Numbered from the stretch's first letter, positions 17,757 through 26,970 are shown. The stretch: DNA of 64,000 nt from Roseiarcus fermentans (GCF_003315135.1 NZ_QNRK01000039.1:1-64000), one strand, 5' to 3'. Numbers and translations: made by a program. Notes: generated by a model not told the origin, from the sequence alone.

Positions 17757-18932
17757 ATGTTTCTCACCTTCTTCGCCAACCTGCGCCAGGCGCACGTCCC
17801 GGTCACGCCGCGCGAATATCTCGACGTCATGCGGGCGCTCGAGGGCGATCTCGCCGACCGGTCGGTCGACGAGTTCTATCGTCTCTCGCGCGCGCTCCTC
17901 GTCAAGGACGAGCGCAACCTCGACAAGTTCGACGTGGTGTTCGCCTCGACCTTCAAGGGGGTTCTCTCGCTCGCCGCGGCGGTCGAGGCGCAAGAGCTGC
18001 CGGAGGAATGGCTGCGGCGCATGGCCGAGCGCTTCCTCAGCCCCGAGGAGCGGGCCGAAATCGAAAAACTCGGCTTCGACAAGCTGATGGAGACGCTGCG
18101 CCAGCGCCTCGCCGAGCAGAAGGGGCGCCACCAGGGCGGCTCGAAGTGGATCGGCACCGGCGGCACGTCGCCGTTCGGCGCCTACGGCGACCACCCCGAG
18201 GGCGTGCGCATCGGCCAGGACAAGGGCCGGCGCGGCAGCGCGATCAAGGTGTGGGACAAGCGCGAGTTCCGCGACTTCGACGGCGACGCCGAACTGGGCC
18301 CACGCAACATCAAGCTCGCGCTCCGGCGCCTCAGGCGGTTCGCGCGCGAGGGCGCGGCCGAGGAGCTCGACCTCGACGGCACCATCCGCTCGACCGCCGA
18401 CCGCGGCTACATCGACGTCAAGCTCAGGCCCGAGCGGCGCAACGCCGTCAAGGTGCTGCTGTTCCTCGACGTCGGCGGCTCGATGGACTGGCACGTCGAG
18501 GCGGCCGAGCAGCTGTTCTCCGCAGCGCAGAGCCAGTTCAAGCGGCTCGAGCACTTCTATTTCCACAATTGCCTGTACGAGAGCGTATGGAAGAACAACC
18601 GCCGCCGTTACGAGGAGCGGATCGCCACCCGCGACCTCCTGAACGCCTACGGGCGCGACTATCGCGTCGTGTTCGTCGGCGACGCGTCGATGAGCCCGTA
18701 CGAGATCGTGTCGCCGGGCGGCTCGGTCGAGCACCTCAACCCCGAGCCCGGCCGGGTCTGGCTCGAACGCGCCTTCGCGACCTGGCCGCGCACGGTGTGG
18801 ATCAACCCGACCCCCGAGCCGCACTGGGCCTATTCGCAATCGACCCAGATCATCGCCGACATTCTGCAGCGGCGGATGTTTGCGCTGACGCCCGACGGGG
18901 TCGAGGCGGCGATGAAGGCGCTCGCGCACTGA
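17757..18932 (+). CDS. VWA domain protein (CoxE-like)
   Basis: This 391-residue protein resembles the CoxE-like VWA proteins that act with MoxR AAA+ ATPases in protein or metal-centre assembly. The N-terminal part (MFLTFFANLRQAHVPVTPRE) is typical. A linker with GGTSPFGAYG leads into the VWA domain, whose metal site is FLDVGGSMD, in which the first serine of the usual DxSxS is a glycine, a form I associate with this family. Such genes often sit next to a MoxR gene; here the likely partner lies about 10.8 kb downstream at 29737. Confidence 0.85.
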   Translation: MFLTFFANLRQAHVPVTPREYLDVMRALEGDLADRSVDEFYRLSRALLVKDERNLDKFDVVFASTFKGVLSLAAAVEAQELPEEWLRRMAERFLSPEERAEIEKLGFDKLMETLRQRLAEQKGRHQGGSKWIGTGGTSPFGAYGDHPEGVRIGQDKGRRGSAIKVWDKREFRDFDGDAELGPRNIKLALRRLRRFAREGAAEELDLDGTIRSTADRGYIDVKLRPERRNAVKVLLFLDVGGSMDWHVEAAEQLFSAAQSQFKRLEHFYFHNCLYESVWKNNRRRYEERIATRDLLNAYGRDYRVVFVGDASMSPYEIVSPGGSVEHLNPEPGRVWLERAFATWPRTVWINPTPEPHWAYSQSTQIIADILQRRMFALTPDGVEAAMKALAH

Positions 18933-19081
18933 CCGCGGCCCGGGCCGGTTTTGTGGGTTTTCAAAGGCTTGCGCGGGAATTTTCGGGCGACTGGCGACTG
19001 CAACGCCCGAGCCGGCGCCGGGCGCGTACGCTTCTTAGACGCGACCCCAAGGATTTCAACGCCTCGAACGCCAAAACCTGT

Positions 19082-19301
19082 CACGTGGTAACTCCCAAGC
19101 CGGCAGCGAACAGCGCCGTCATCGCGAGCGAAGCGAAGCGATCCAGGGCCGCTGGGCCGCTGTCGCGCCCTCTGGTCGTCCCGCCGCCCTTCGTTGCGAG
19201 CAGAAGACGGAGCGATTTTTTTCCGCCGTAAGCAACCGGCGGCATAGGTTGCTTCGTCGCTTTGCTCCTCGCAAAGACGGGGTTGGGAGTTACGTCACGT
19301 G
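19082..19301. repeat. MITE-like element with terminal inverted repeats
   Basis: The left end (19082-19098, CACGTGGTAACTCCCAA) is the reverse complement of the right end (19283-19301), apart from a 2-base difference. The interior holds GTCATCGCGAGCGAAGCG and a CTCCTCGCAAAGACGGGG motif. The same end sequence GTGACGTAACTCCCAA recurs at 63847. No coding capacity is seen, so it resembles a non-autonomous palindromic element. Confidence 0.65.
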
Positions 19302-19312
19302 GCAACACCCCC

Positions 19313-19390
19313 GTCATCGCGAGGAGCGACCCCCGGACTTGGATCCAGACTTGGATCCGGGGGGACGTGGCGATCCAGGCGGGCGGGGCC
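19313..19390. repeat. Copy of dispersed GTCATCGCGAGGAGCGA repeat
   Basis: A GTCATCGCGAGGAGCGACC start is followed by a CCCCGG/CCGGGGGG inverted pair enclosing a direct repeat of ACTTGGATCC, and then GGCGATCCAGG. This is the same layout as the copy at 63867. Confidence 0.6.
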
Positions 19391-19596
19391 AAGGTCTGCC
19401 GTATGCCCCGCGTCGCCGCGCTTCAACGTCGGCGCAGGCGGCCCCTGGATCGCCGCGTCGCCCTTCGGGCTCCTCGCGAGGACGGCGGGCAGCGTCATCG
19501 CCCCCGCCTCGGCGTCGACGACCGCCGTCATTCCAAGGTGCGCCTAGGCTTGGCAGTTACGTTCGCCTGTCGGCCTTGGCTGTCACGGTGGGCGCC

Positions 19597-19627
19597 GTCA
19601 TTGCGAGCCGAAGGCGGAGCAATCCAC
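19597..19627. repeat. Short copy of the dispersed repeat
   Basis: GTCATTGCGAGCCGAAGG is followed directly by CGGAGCAATCCAC, a compact version of the family with the internal part missing. Confidence 0.55.
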
Positions 19628-20090
19628 ACGGCTTTGACGCTGTTTTGGCCCGTGCATCGCTACGTCGCTTGGCTCCTCTCGATGACGGCGAGGAGGCGAC
19701 CTGGTCCGCCTGCGACGCTCGGGTTCATGCGCACGATGCGCAGAATCCCGTCGGCGCGCGGCGCGTCGCGCCCGCGGCCCCCGTGTCGCGAGCGTCCCGG
19801 AAGATGAACATCTCAAACAGCCGTCCGGCCTGTCCGTATTCCTGTCGAAGGACGCCGACCCCAACATCTGCACGTTAGCACAGTTTTCGGTTTTACGGAA
19901 GAAATTGCCGCGCCTCCTGCGTCCACCGGCGTCCAATCCCGCGGCCGTCCTCCCATCGGGCGGCTCGCCGGACGGCGGAGCCGGGACGGAGGAGGATGGC
20001 GATGAACCTGCTCGCGACGGTCAACAGATTTGACCAACATGGCGCCGCAGTTCACTGTCGCGGTCGGTTCGCGTCTTCCGAAAGCGCCCG

Positions 20091-20550
20091 ATGGATCAGC
20101 CGGCCCAGAACGCTCACGTCTCCGGCAATGACAACATCGTCGTCCAGGCGAGCGGGAGCGTCGTCACGATCACGACTGGCCTTGAACCCTATCTGCGCCT
20201 GACCCAGTACGAGAAGCGGACAAAGCTCGCGGCGCGGAACGATTCCGAGGCCGGGCTCCTCAGCGCCTACCGCGCCGACGTGGTCCCGCTGCTCGGTCGC
20301 GACGGCGCTCGGGCCGATCTGCGGGCGTGGCTCGACGCGGAGGCGCCGGTCTCCATCCGCGTGCTTGTCGGCGCGGGCGGGCGCGGCAAGACTCGGCTGG
20401 CGCTGGAGCTCGCGCGCGCTGTCGCGAAGGACGGCTGGCTCGCGGGTTTTGTCCCGGCGGACGAGCTCGACCGATTTCGCGCCCAGCACGGCGTCGAGCC
20501 GTGGCGCTGGGACAGGCCGGTCCTGGTCATCCTCGACTATTCCGCGAGCG
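20091..20550 (+). pseudogene. STAND-type P-loop NTPase fragment with N-terminal RHIM-like motif
   Basis: About 153 residues remain of an ATP-binding STAND-like protein. Residues 13-23 (NDNIVVQASGS) resemble the RHIM-like amyloid signalling motifs (VQxxG type) found at the N-termini of such NTPases. A LLSAYRADVVPLLGR block leads to a Walker A at 94-101 (GAGGRGKT) and a Walker B-like VLVILDY at 144-150. Sequence resembling the family stops at LDYSAS, where intact members continue for hundreds of residues. The reading frame then runs on into a second gene remnant. A signalling role in defence or regulated cell death is inferred for the parent protein; this copy lacks sensor and effector parts. 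Confidence 0.6.
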
Positions 20551-20567
20551 AGAAAGGACCAACGCCC

Positions 20568-20957
20568 ATGGACCCCGCCGCGCTCGCCGCCGCCGCTGTC
20601 GCCACGCCCCCACCTGCTCGACTTCGGCAAGGACGTCGCGGCGCACGCCGCCGCCGAGGGCATTTGGGTCTGGATCAAGGGCCGGCTGAAAAGCCCCGCC
20701 GGCGCGGAGGCGGTCGGCGACGCCGAGCGCGACCCGAAGGACGCCGCCAACGCCATGGCGCTGCAGGCGCAATTGATCCCATGGCGCTGCAGGCGCAATT
20801 GATCAAGGCGCTGAAGGCCGACCCCGAGGCGGCCAACGCGCTCGAAGCCCTGCTGAGGGCAGGCGGCGCGGCGCTGACGGCGCAGACGGCGACCGTGACC
20901 GGCGACGCCAACAAGGTCGGGCAGGCGAGCGGGGGGAGTTCTGTCGCGATCGGGTGA
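20568..20957 (+). pseudogene. Frameshifted small adaptor-like protein with C-terminal RHIM-like motif
   Basis: The gene begins MDPAALAAAAVA after a GAAAGGACC ribosome-site-like run. Near 20605-20615 the homologous frame shifts by one base to give LLDFGKDVAAHAAAEGIWV and then GRLKSPAGAEAVGDAERD. A 26-bp tandem duplication at 20753-20804 returns it to the first frame, giving IKALKADPEAANALEALL and ending GDANKVGQASGGSSVAIG. The tail shares N-x-V-x-Q-A-S-G with the N-terminus of the upstream NTPase fragment. The restored protein would have about 120 residues, helical with an amyloid-like tail, as in small partners encoded beside STAND NTPases. As it stands, the middle third is read out of frame. 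Confidence 0.58.
20753..20804 (+). repeat. Perfect 26-bp tandem duplication
   Basis: Two identical 26-base units (20753-20778 and 20779-20804) encode the MALQAQLI region. Because 26 is not a multiple of three, the duplication changes frame and offsets the earlier one-base shift. Confidence 0.95.
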
Positions 20958-20965
20958 CATATGTT

Positions 20966-21417
20966 CCTTCCCCAGCTTTGCTCTACGGCATGCCCAAATC
21001 TCTCGGGTCGCGCACCCCTTCCCCAGCTTTGCTCTACGGCATGCACACACCTCGTATATCGGCGGAACTTCAAGCGACGGGAGCGTCCCCGCCCCCCTTG
21101 TGGGGGCGGGACAGGGTGGGGGGTCTCTCGGACCTTTCCGTTCGGCGGCTGGAAAAGCGCTCACCGTCGAGGTTCGGCGTGACCCCCCTCCTCGTTCCTC
21201 CCCCACAAGGGGGGAGGAGGCGCACGCGTCGACGGTTGCCCCGGCTGGGCGAGTTGTGCGCAGGCGGTAGAGCTTTGCTGGGGAAGGTGGCTCGAAGGGC
21301 CGGATGGGGTGTAGGCTGCTGCATCGCCATCGACGGATTGCACGACCGTCTCAGCCTCGCCGCGCCGTCAGACTCCTGCTTTCCACACCCCATCCGGCGC
21401 TGCGCGCCACCTTCCCC
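20966..21417. repeat. Cluster of direct and inverted repeats
   Basis: A 28-base direct repeat (CCTTCCCCAGCTTTGCTC...) lies at 20966-20993 and 21017-21044, with an inverted relative at 21267-21287. Two strong hairpins occur at 21088-21110 (CCCGCCCCC/GGGGGCGGG) and 21197-21217 (CCTCCCCC/GGGGGGAGG). A 33-base inverted pair spans 21280-21312 and 21385-21417, ending in ACACCCCATCCGG. No protein is encoded. These look like nested palindromic intergenic elements. Confidence 0.8.
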
Positions 21418-21465
21418 AACATTCGTTGGGGAAGGGGTGAACGCCCGGCCCGGCGGGCCCCGAAC

Positions 21466-21888
21466 TCACCGCACCACCAGCACCGAGCACTGCGCGTGGC
21501 GGACGATGGTCTTGGCGTTCGAACCGAGCAGGTAGTCGCTCATCACCGGACGGTGCGAGCCGACGACGATCAGGTCGGCGCCCCATTCGGTCGCCTCCTC
21601 GAGGAGCTCGTGGTAGATGCCGCCGGCGCGCGCGGCGACGCTCTTGCGGTCGGCCGGCAGGTCGACCCCGGCGACGAGTTCGTTGAGCTGCTCCAGCGCC
21701 CGCTTGGTCTGTTCCGCGTCGAAGTCGGCCGGCACGTATTCCATGAAGGTCGCCGGCACCACCGGCTGGACGTTGACCAGCCGCAGGGACCCGCCCCACG
21801 CCTTGGCGAGCTCCAGCGCCTCGGAGAGGCCCTTGGGCGCAGCCGACGTTTCCCCGAGGTCGACCGCGAGAACGATGCGCTTGTACAT
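21466..21888 (-). CDS. Universal stress protein (UspA family)
   Basis: This 140-residue cytosolic protein has the Usp fold: MYKRIVLAVDLGE at the first strand, and the ATP-binding type GSHRPVMSDYLLGSNAKTIVRHAQCSVLVVR near the end (G-2x-G-9x-G-S/T-like spacing with SDYLLGS). The ATG at 21888 is preceded by GGAGGGTGGTC, a strong ribosome site. Usp proteins support survival under stress by unclear mechanisms. It is divergent from dksA, 210 bases apart. Confidence 0.88.
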   Translation of the reverse strand: MYKRIVLAVDLGETSAAPKGLSEALELAKAWGGSLRLVNVQPVVPATFMEYVPADFDAEQTKRALEQLNELVAGVDLPADRKSVAARAGGIYHELLEEATEWGADLIVVGSHRPVMSDYLLGSNAKTIVRHAQCSVLVVR

Positions 21889-22098
21889 GACCACCCTCCG
21901 TTTCCGATCCCGCGTCCGGGGCCGACTCCTCGGCGCAACGTAATCCCGCGCGGGCGTCTGGCAAGCGGCCTGCGGCAATATGCTCCGCCGGAGGCGCCCT
22001 GTTTACGGGCGTGCGGCGGCCGTCAGACGATAGTCGTTGTTCCTTCGCCCCGGGGTCGCTATAAGGCCGCGAAAATCCACTGGAGACAGGGATCACGG

Positions 22099-22515
22099 AT
22101 GAACGATTTCGGCTCTGAGAGCTACAAGCCGTCGGACGCGGAACCGTTCATGAACGAGCGACAGCGCGAATATTTCCGGCGCAAGCTGATCGCGTGGCGG
22201 GAGTCGATCCTCGCCGAAAGCCGCGACACGCTGAACGCGCTCCAGCACGAGAGCGAGAACCACCCCGACATCGCCGACCGGGCGTCGTCGGAGACCGACC
22301 GCGCGATCGAGCTTCGCGCCCGCGACCGCCAGCGCAAGCTGATCTCCAAGATCGAGAGCGCGCTGTCGCGGATCGAGGAGGGCTCGTACGGCTATTGCGT
22401 CGAGACCGGCGATCCGATCTCGTTGCGCCGTCTCGACGCCCGCCCGATCGCCACCCTGTCGGTCGAGGCGCAGGAGCGCCACGAGCGGCGCGAGAAGATC
22501 TACCGGGACGACTGA
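22099..22515 (+). CDS. dksA: RNA polymerase-binding transcription factor DksA
   Basis: DksA enters the RNA polymerase secondary channel and, with ppGpp, retunes transcription in the stringent response. The 138-residue protein has the coiled-coil region (SILAESRDTLNALQ) with the tip residues in the SENHPDIADRASSETDR loop and the C-terminal zinc-finger-like domain. That finger keeps only one cysteine (YGYCVETGDPISLRRLDARP), the reduced form seen in alphaproteobacteria, rather than four. The ATG at 22099 fits the family length. Confidence 0.93.
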   Translation: MNDFGSESYKPSDAEPFMNERQREYFRRKLIAWRESILAESRDTLNALQHESENHPDIADRASSETDRAIELRARDRQRKLISKIESALSRIEEGSYGYCVETGDPISLRRLDARPIATLSVEAQERHERREKIYRDD

Positions 22516-22672
22516 CCCCCGCGGCGCCCTCGCTGGGCGCCGGTCGGCGGGCAGAAACGCCGCCGTTTGCGAGCCGAATGCGACGCCGTCCATGGCGCCG
22601 GGCCGTCGCGGCGGGCTTTGCGCCATCGGCCCGGGCCCGGGCCGCTCCCGCCCACGACGGCGGGCGCTCGCC

Positions 22673-24022
22673 TCAGCTCAGCTTTTCCCGTCCGAGCAGC
22701 TTCGCCATTTCGGCCTCGAGCGAATCGAGGCCGGCGAACGGATCGTCCGACTTCGGCGCCGGTTTGGCCGCCGCTTCGGCCTGCGGCGCCTGCCTGTCCG
22801 CCGGCGCGCCGGGCGGCGGCGGCGGCGCGGGCGCAGGCCGCGTCTCGACCCTCGCCGCCGGCTTCGGCTCCTGCGGCGGGGGCGCCTCCGCGCGAGGCGG
22901 CTGCGGAGCCGGATGCTGGGGCGCAGGCGGATCGGTTCGCGGCGGGGGCGCGACGGCGGCGGGCGGCGGCGCGGGGGCGACCGGCGGCTCCGGCGCGCGC
23001 GGCGCCGGCGGGGCGCCTTCCGGAACCATCGGCTCCGTCTTGACGGCGGGCGGCGGCGCGGCCGCGTGGGGGGCGGGGGCGGATTCGGCGGCGCGCGCAG
23101 GCTGCGGCGCGGCCGCCTGAGGGGCCGGGGCGGCCGGGGCCGGGTGAGGCGCGGCCGGGGCCGGGGCCGGGTGAGGCGCGGGCGCCGCCGGCTGCGGCCT
23201 TTCCGGCGCGCGGACGACATTCGCCCGGCTCAACGGCGCGATCGGCGGCGGCATCCCGCGGCGCACCGTAGGGGCGGGCCGGACAACGGCGGCGACCTGC
23301 GGCGCCTCGGGCGGCGGGCCTGTGACGGCGGCCGATTCGGGCGTCGCGTGCGCCTGAAGCGCGGCCGGAGCGGCGGCGGCCGGCGCCGTCGCAGGAGCAG
23401 CCGCAGGGGAAGCCGCAGGAGCAGGGGAAGCCGCAGGGGCAGGGGAAGCCGCGGGGGCAGGGGAGGCCGCAGGGGCGGGAGGAACCGCAGGCGGGGCCTT
23501 GACCGGTTGCGGCTGAGCGGCGGGCGGCGGCGGCTCCCTGACCGCCGCGGGACGAATCGGGATCGCGCGCTGCGGCTCGGCGGCGGCGGGAATCGGCGCC
23601 GGCGGCGTCTTGGCGGCCGCGGGCGGGACGGCGACGGGTCCCGGGGCGGGCGGCGGCGCGGCCGGCTCCGCCTGCCGGCGCGGCGGCTGCGAAGCCGCCG
23701 CCACGCCCGGTTCGCGCGCCTGCGCGAAGGCGCGGTTGATCTGACCCTCGAGCAGGACGTCGTTCGGCCCGCCGATCATGATCAGGTGCTCGACGTTGTC
23801 GCGCCGGACGAGAACCAGCTGCCGCTGCCCGTCGAGGCTGAAGGCGTCGACCAGCCCGAGCCTCGGCTGGCGCGTCCGGCCTCCGGGGACGCGCAGACGA
23901 TGGGCGAAGGCGATCCGGTAGACGATCGCGAGCGCCACCAGGATGGCGATCCCGCAGGCCGCCAGAAGTCCGATCTGAGCGACCCGGTTGTCGCCGAACG
24001 GAAGGTCATTCAACCACTGCAT
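22673..24022 (-). CDS. FliO-like membrane protein with Pro/Ala-rich tail
   Basis: The 449-residue protein has one transmembrane segment (about residues 15-38, IGLLAACGIAILVALAIVYR) followed by a FliO-like domain (RLGLVDAFSLDGQRQLVLVRRDNVEHLIMIGGPNDVLLE region). FliO helps assemble the flagellar export gate. The remaining 320 residues are Pro/Ala-rich low complexity and end in a short conserved-looking helix (DPFAGLDSLEAEMAKLLGR). No flagellar genes are nearby. The protein is often found beside cckA-like genes in this group, so a role outside flagella is possible. The ATG at 24022 puts the helix at the N-terminus; it is divergent from cckA. Confidence 0.75.
   Translation of the reverse strand: MQWLNDLPFGDNRVAQIGLLAACGIAILVALAIVYRIAFAHRLRVPGGRTRQPRLGLVDAFSLDGQRQLVLVRRDNVEHLIMIGGPNDVLLEGQINRAFAQAREPGVAAASQPPRRQAEPAAPPPAPGPVAVPPAAAKTPPAPIPAAAEPQRAIPIRPAAVREPPPPAAQPQPVKAPPAVPPAPAASPAPAASPAPAASPAPAASPAAAPATAPAAAAPAALQAHATPESAAVTGPPPEAPQVAAVVRPAPTVRRGMPPPIAPLSRANVVRAPERPQPAAPAPHPAPAPAAPHPAPAAPAPQAAAPQPARAAESAPAPHAAAPPPAVKTEPMVPEGAPPAPRAPEPPVAPAPPPAAVAPPPRTDPPAPQHPAPQPPRAEAPPPQEPKPAARVETRPAPAPPPPPGAPADRQAPQAEAAAKPAPKSDDPFAGLDSLEAEMAKLLGREKLS
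23412..23483 (-). repeat. 18-bp tandem repeat encoding PAPAAS
   Basis: Four nearly identical 18-base units lie in the Pro/Ala tail of the FliO-like gene and encode repeated Pro-Ala-Pro-Ala-Ala-Ser. The repeats preserve frame and could vary in number. Confidence 0.85.
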
Positions 24023-24368
24023 GCTGAATCCCGCGCCCGCGCCGCCGCCCGCGCATGCCAAAGCTCACCGTCCTGCGCGTCCGCGGTCTCCGCCGGGCCG
24101 TCGCGCCAGAACGCGTCGCTTCGCACTGCATGGACCGCCCCGGGCGTTTGAACTCGCCCGAGAGACCGGCGCATCTCGGCTCCGGATGGAACCAAGCGCA
24201 AACCATAACAAAACAAGGCGGCAATGAAAACTGTGCCGCGCGCCGCATTTACGCCCTGATCGTCACGGCCCGCGCCAAGACATCGGTCGGAACGCATGGT
24301 AGCAAGAGGGCGTGTTGGAAAACGACTCGGCGCGCGCGCGCCGCGCCTGCTTGGGGTCCAGTCAGACC
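24023..24368. other. Divergent promoter region of fliO-like gene and cckA
   Basis: The 346-base gap has an AT-richer core around 24195-24235 (CATAACAAAACAAGGCGGC) that is the best place for promoters. No CtrA-type TTAA-N7-TTAA site was found. Confidence 0.35.
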
Positions 24369-26876
24369 ATGAATTCGACGCCGCCCCCGCCTGTGGTGGA
24401 CCGGATCGAGCGGACGGCGAATCCGATCGTGCTCGGCGCGCTGGCGCTGGCGCTTGCGGTCGTGGCGGCTTCGGCCTGGTTCGGATCGAACGGCCTCGCC
24501 GCGGCCGTGCTGACCGGGGCGTTCGCAGCGCTGGCGCTTGTCGGCGCGCTGGGGATTCTCCTGTTCGCCTTCGGCCGGATCGGCTTCCCGCCCGGCGGCG
24601 GCCGCTCCGACACCGCCAAGGCGATCGCCGATTCGAGTCCGGACGGGATTATGGTGACGGACCGGCAGTCGCGCATCCTGTACGCCAACGCCGCCTACCG
24701 CGCCCTGTCGGGCGGGGGCGAGATCAGGCCGGTCGAGCGGGCGTTCGCCGGTTCGCCCGACGTGTCGGAATCGGTCTATCGGCTGTCCCAGGCCGCCAAG
24801 GCCGGCAAACAGGCGAGCGAGGACCTGCGGCTCGCTCCGCCGCCCTCGGGCGAGGGTCCGGTCGCATGGTATCGCATCCGGGTGCGGCAGATCGGAGGCG
24901 TCGCCCGCGAGGCCGCCACGGTGTGGACCGTCTCGGACGAGACCCGCGAGCACGACCGCCACGAAACCTTCTTCCAGGACCTCCAGCACGCCATCGACTA
25001 TCTCGACCACGCGCCCGCCGGCTTCTTCTCGGCCGAGCCGGACGGCGCGATCGTCCACATGAACGCGACGCTGGCGGAGTGGCTCGACTACGACCTCGCT
25101 CAGTTCGGGCTCGGCCAGCTCAGGGTCGGCGACATCATCGCCGGCGACGGCGGCGCGATGCTCACCACCATGTCGGGCCGGCCCGGCGAGGTCAAAACCC
25201 AGTCGTTCGACGTCGATCTCAGGCCGCGCCTGGGCCGGGTCATGCCGGCGCGCATCCATCACAAGGTCGCCTTCTCGAGCGACGGCGCGCCGGGGCCGTC
25301 GCGCTCGCTGGTGATCAGCCGCGCGCCGGGCGAGGTGAAGGGCGAAGAGGACCTGCGCGCCGCCGAGGTCCGGCTCGCCCGCATTTTCAATTCGACTCCG
25401 GTGGCGATCGCCGAGGTCGGCGCCGACGGCGCGCTCTTGCGACCCAACGCCGCCTTCGCCCGGCTCGCCCCGGCGGCGCTGAGGGCGGCCGACGGCCGGC
25501 CGTCGGTGTTCCGGCTGGTGGTGGAGCGCGACCGCGCGGCGCTCGGCGCGGCGCTCGCGGCCGCCGCCGCGGGCAAGGGCGGGATCGAGCCGCTCGACGT
25601 CTCGATCGAGGGCCAGGAGCCGGCGCGCTCGGCGCGGCTGTTCGTCTCCGCCGCCGACCCCGCGAGCGACGAGGGCGCGAGCGCGATCGTGTTCGCGCTC
25701 GACACCACCGAGCAGCGCGCGCTGCAGGAGAATCTCGCCCAAAGCCAGAAGATGCAGGCGATCGGCCAACTCGCCGGCGGCGTCGCGCACGACTTCAACA
25801 ACGTGCTCACCGCGATCATCGGCTATTCCGACCTCCTGCTCGCCAACCACCGCCCGACCGACCCGTCCTTCCAGGACATCATGCAGATCAAGCAGAACGC
25901 CAATCGGGCGGCCGGCCTCGTGCGACAGCTCCTCGCTTTCTCGCGCCGGCAGACGCTGCGGCCGCAGACGCTGCAGCTCAACGACGTCCTGTCGGAACTG
26001 CAGATGCTGCTGCGCCGCCTGGTCGGCGAGCCGGTCGCGCTCGAAGTCGTCCACAGCCGCGACCTGTGGCTGGTCAAGGCCGACATCAACCAGTTCGAGC
26101 AGGTCATCCTCAACCTGGTGGTCAACGCCCGCGACGCCATGCCCGAGGGCGGCAAGATCACGTTGCGCACCCGCAACGTCCACGCCTCCGAATGCGCGCG
26201 CTTCAAGGACGCGGGCGTCGCGCCCGCCGATTATGTGCTCGTCGAAGTGGAAGACACCGGGCATGGCGTGCCGGCCGACGTCCGCGACAAGATCTTCGAG
26301 CCGTTCTTCACCACCAAGGAGGTCGGCAAGGGCACCGGGCTCGGCCTGTCGATGGTCTACGGCATCGTCAAGCAGACCGGCGGCTACGTGTTTTTCGACA
26401 GCGAGCCGGGCCGGGGCGCGATCTTCCGCATCCTGCTGCCGCGCCTGGTCGAGGCGGAGGTCGAGGCCCCGGCGAAGACGGAGCCGGCCAAGCCCGCGGC
26501 CGACCTGACCGGGCGCGGCGCCATCCTGCTGGTCGAGGACGAGGAGGCGGTGCGCGCCTTCGCCTCGCGCGCGCTGACCTCGCGCGGCTACACGGTGCTC
26601 GAGGCCGAGACGGGGCTCGAGGCGCTGAAGGTGGTCGAGGAAGCGGGCGTCGCCATCGACCTGATCGTCTCCGACGTGATCATGCCCGAGATGGACGGGC
26701 CGACCATGCTGACCGAACTGCGCCAGCGCGGCGTCGACGCCAAGGTGGTGTTCGTCAGCGGCTACGCCGACGACGCCTTCGCCCGCAACCTGCCCGGCAA
26801 GCAGGAGTTCGTCTTCCTGCCGAAGCCCTTCACGCTCAAGCAGCTGGTCGAGACGGTGAAGGCGACGATGGGGTAG
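24369..26876 (+). CDS. cckA: Cell-cycle hybrid histidine kinase CckA
   Basis: CckA starts the phosphorelay that controls CtrA, the alphaproteobacterial cell-cycle regulator, acting through the phosphotransferase ChpT. The 835-residue protein has two transmembrane helices (about residues 17-66) and PAS-like domains around 80-190, 215-300 and 340-460. The HisKA box is [15 protein letters not shown] (His 474). The HATPase_c domain has [19 protein letters not shown] and [14 protein letters not shown] receiver domain follows with Asp 769 in [14 protein letters not shown]. The ATG at 24369 is preferred over an upstream in-frame TTG. Length and order match CckA closely. Confidence 0.93.
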   Translation: MNSTPPPPVVDRIERTANPIVLGALALALAVVAASAWFGSNGLAAAVLTGAFAALALVGALGILLFAFGRIGFPPGGGRSDTAKAIADSSPDGIMVTDRQSRILYANAAYRALSGGGEIRPVERAFAGSPDVSESVYRLSQAAKAGKQASEDLRLAPPPSGEGPVAWYRIRVRQIGGVAREAATVWTVSDETREHDRHETFFQDLQHAIDYLDHAPAGFFSAEPDGAIVHMNATLAEWLDYDLAQFGLGQLRVGDIIAGDGGAMLTTMSGRPGEVKTQSFDVDLRPRLGRVMPARIHHKVAFSSDGAPGPSRSLVISRAPGEVKGEEDLRAAEVRLARIFNSTPVAIAEVGADGALLRPNAAFARLAPAALRAADGRPSVFRLVVERDRAALGAALAAAAAGKGGIEPLDVSIEGQEPARSARLFVSAADPASDEGASAIVFALDTTEQRALQENLAQSQKMQAIGQLAGGVAHDFNNVLTAIIGYSDLLLANHRPTDPSFQDIMQIKQNANRAAGLVRQLLAFSRRQTLRPQTLQLNDVLSELQMLLRRLVGEPVALEVVHSRDLWLVKADINQFEQVILNLVVNARDAMPEGGKITLRTRNVHASECARFKDAGVAPADYVLVEVEDTGHGVPADVRDKIFEPFFTTKEVGKGTGLGLSMVYGIVKQTGGYVFFDSEPGRGAIFRILLPRLVEAEVEAPAKTEPAKPAADLTGRGAILLVEDEEAVRAFASRALTSRGYTVLEAETGLEALKVVEEAGVAIDLIVSDVIMPEMDGPTMLTELRQRGVDAKVVFVSGYADDAFARNLPGKQEFVFLPKPFTLKQLVETVKATMG

Positions 26877-26970
26877 GGGGCCGGCGCCCGACGCGTCCCG
26901 CGCGCGAAGGAGGCGGAGGCGGTCGGCCTGCGCGACCCGGAGGGCCGGGTTTCGCCCCGAACAGTTCGGA

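Larger units (their letters stand above)
18933..20090. other. 1.16-kb repeat-rich intergenic region
   Basis: No gene is supported. The stretch is filled with short dispersed repeats (see the separate repeat entries) of the GTCATTGCGAG / GAAGCAATCC type, which generate long open frames on both strands without homology. The last 200 bases before the STAND remnant show no clear promoter. Confidence 0.6.

Noticed and set aside
22522-22542. 8-bp hairpin CGGCGCCC/GGGCGCCG after dksA as a terminator
   Set aside because: No T-run follows in either direction; stable GC hairpins are frequent by chance here.
23412-23483. Short-unit repeat considered as a CRISPR-like array
   Set aside because: Units are contiguous, in frame and encode a Pro/Ala tract; there are no spacers.
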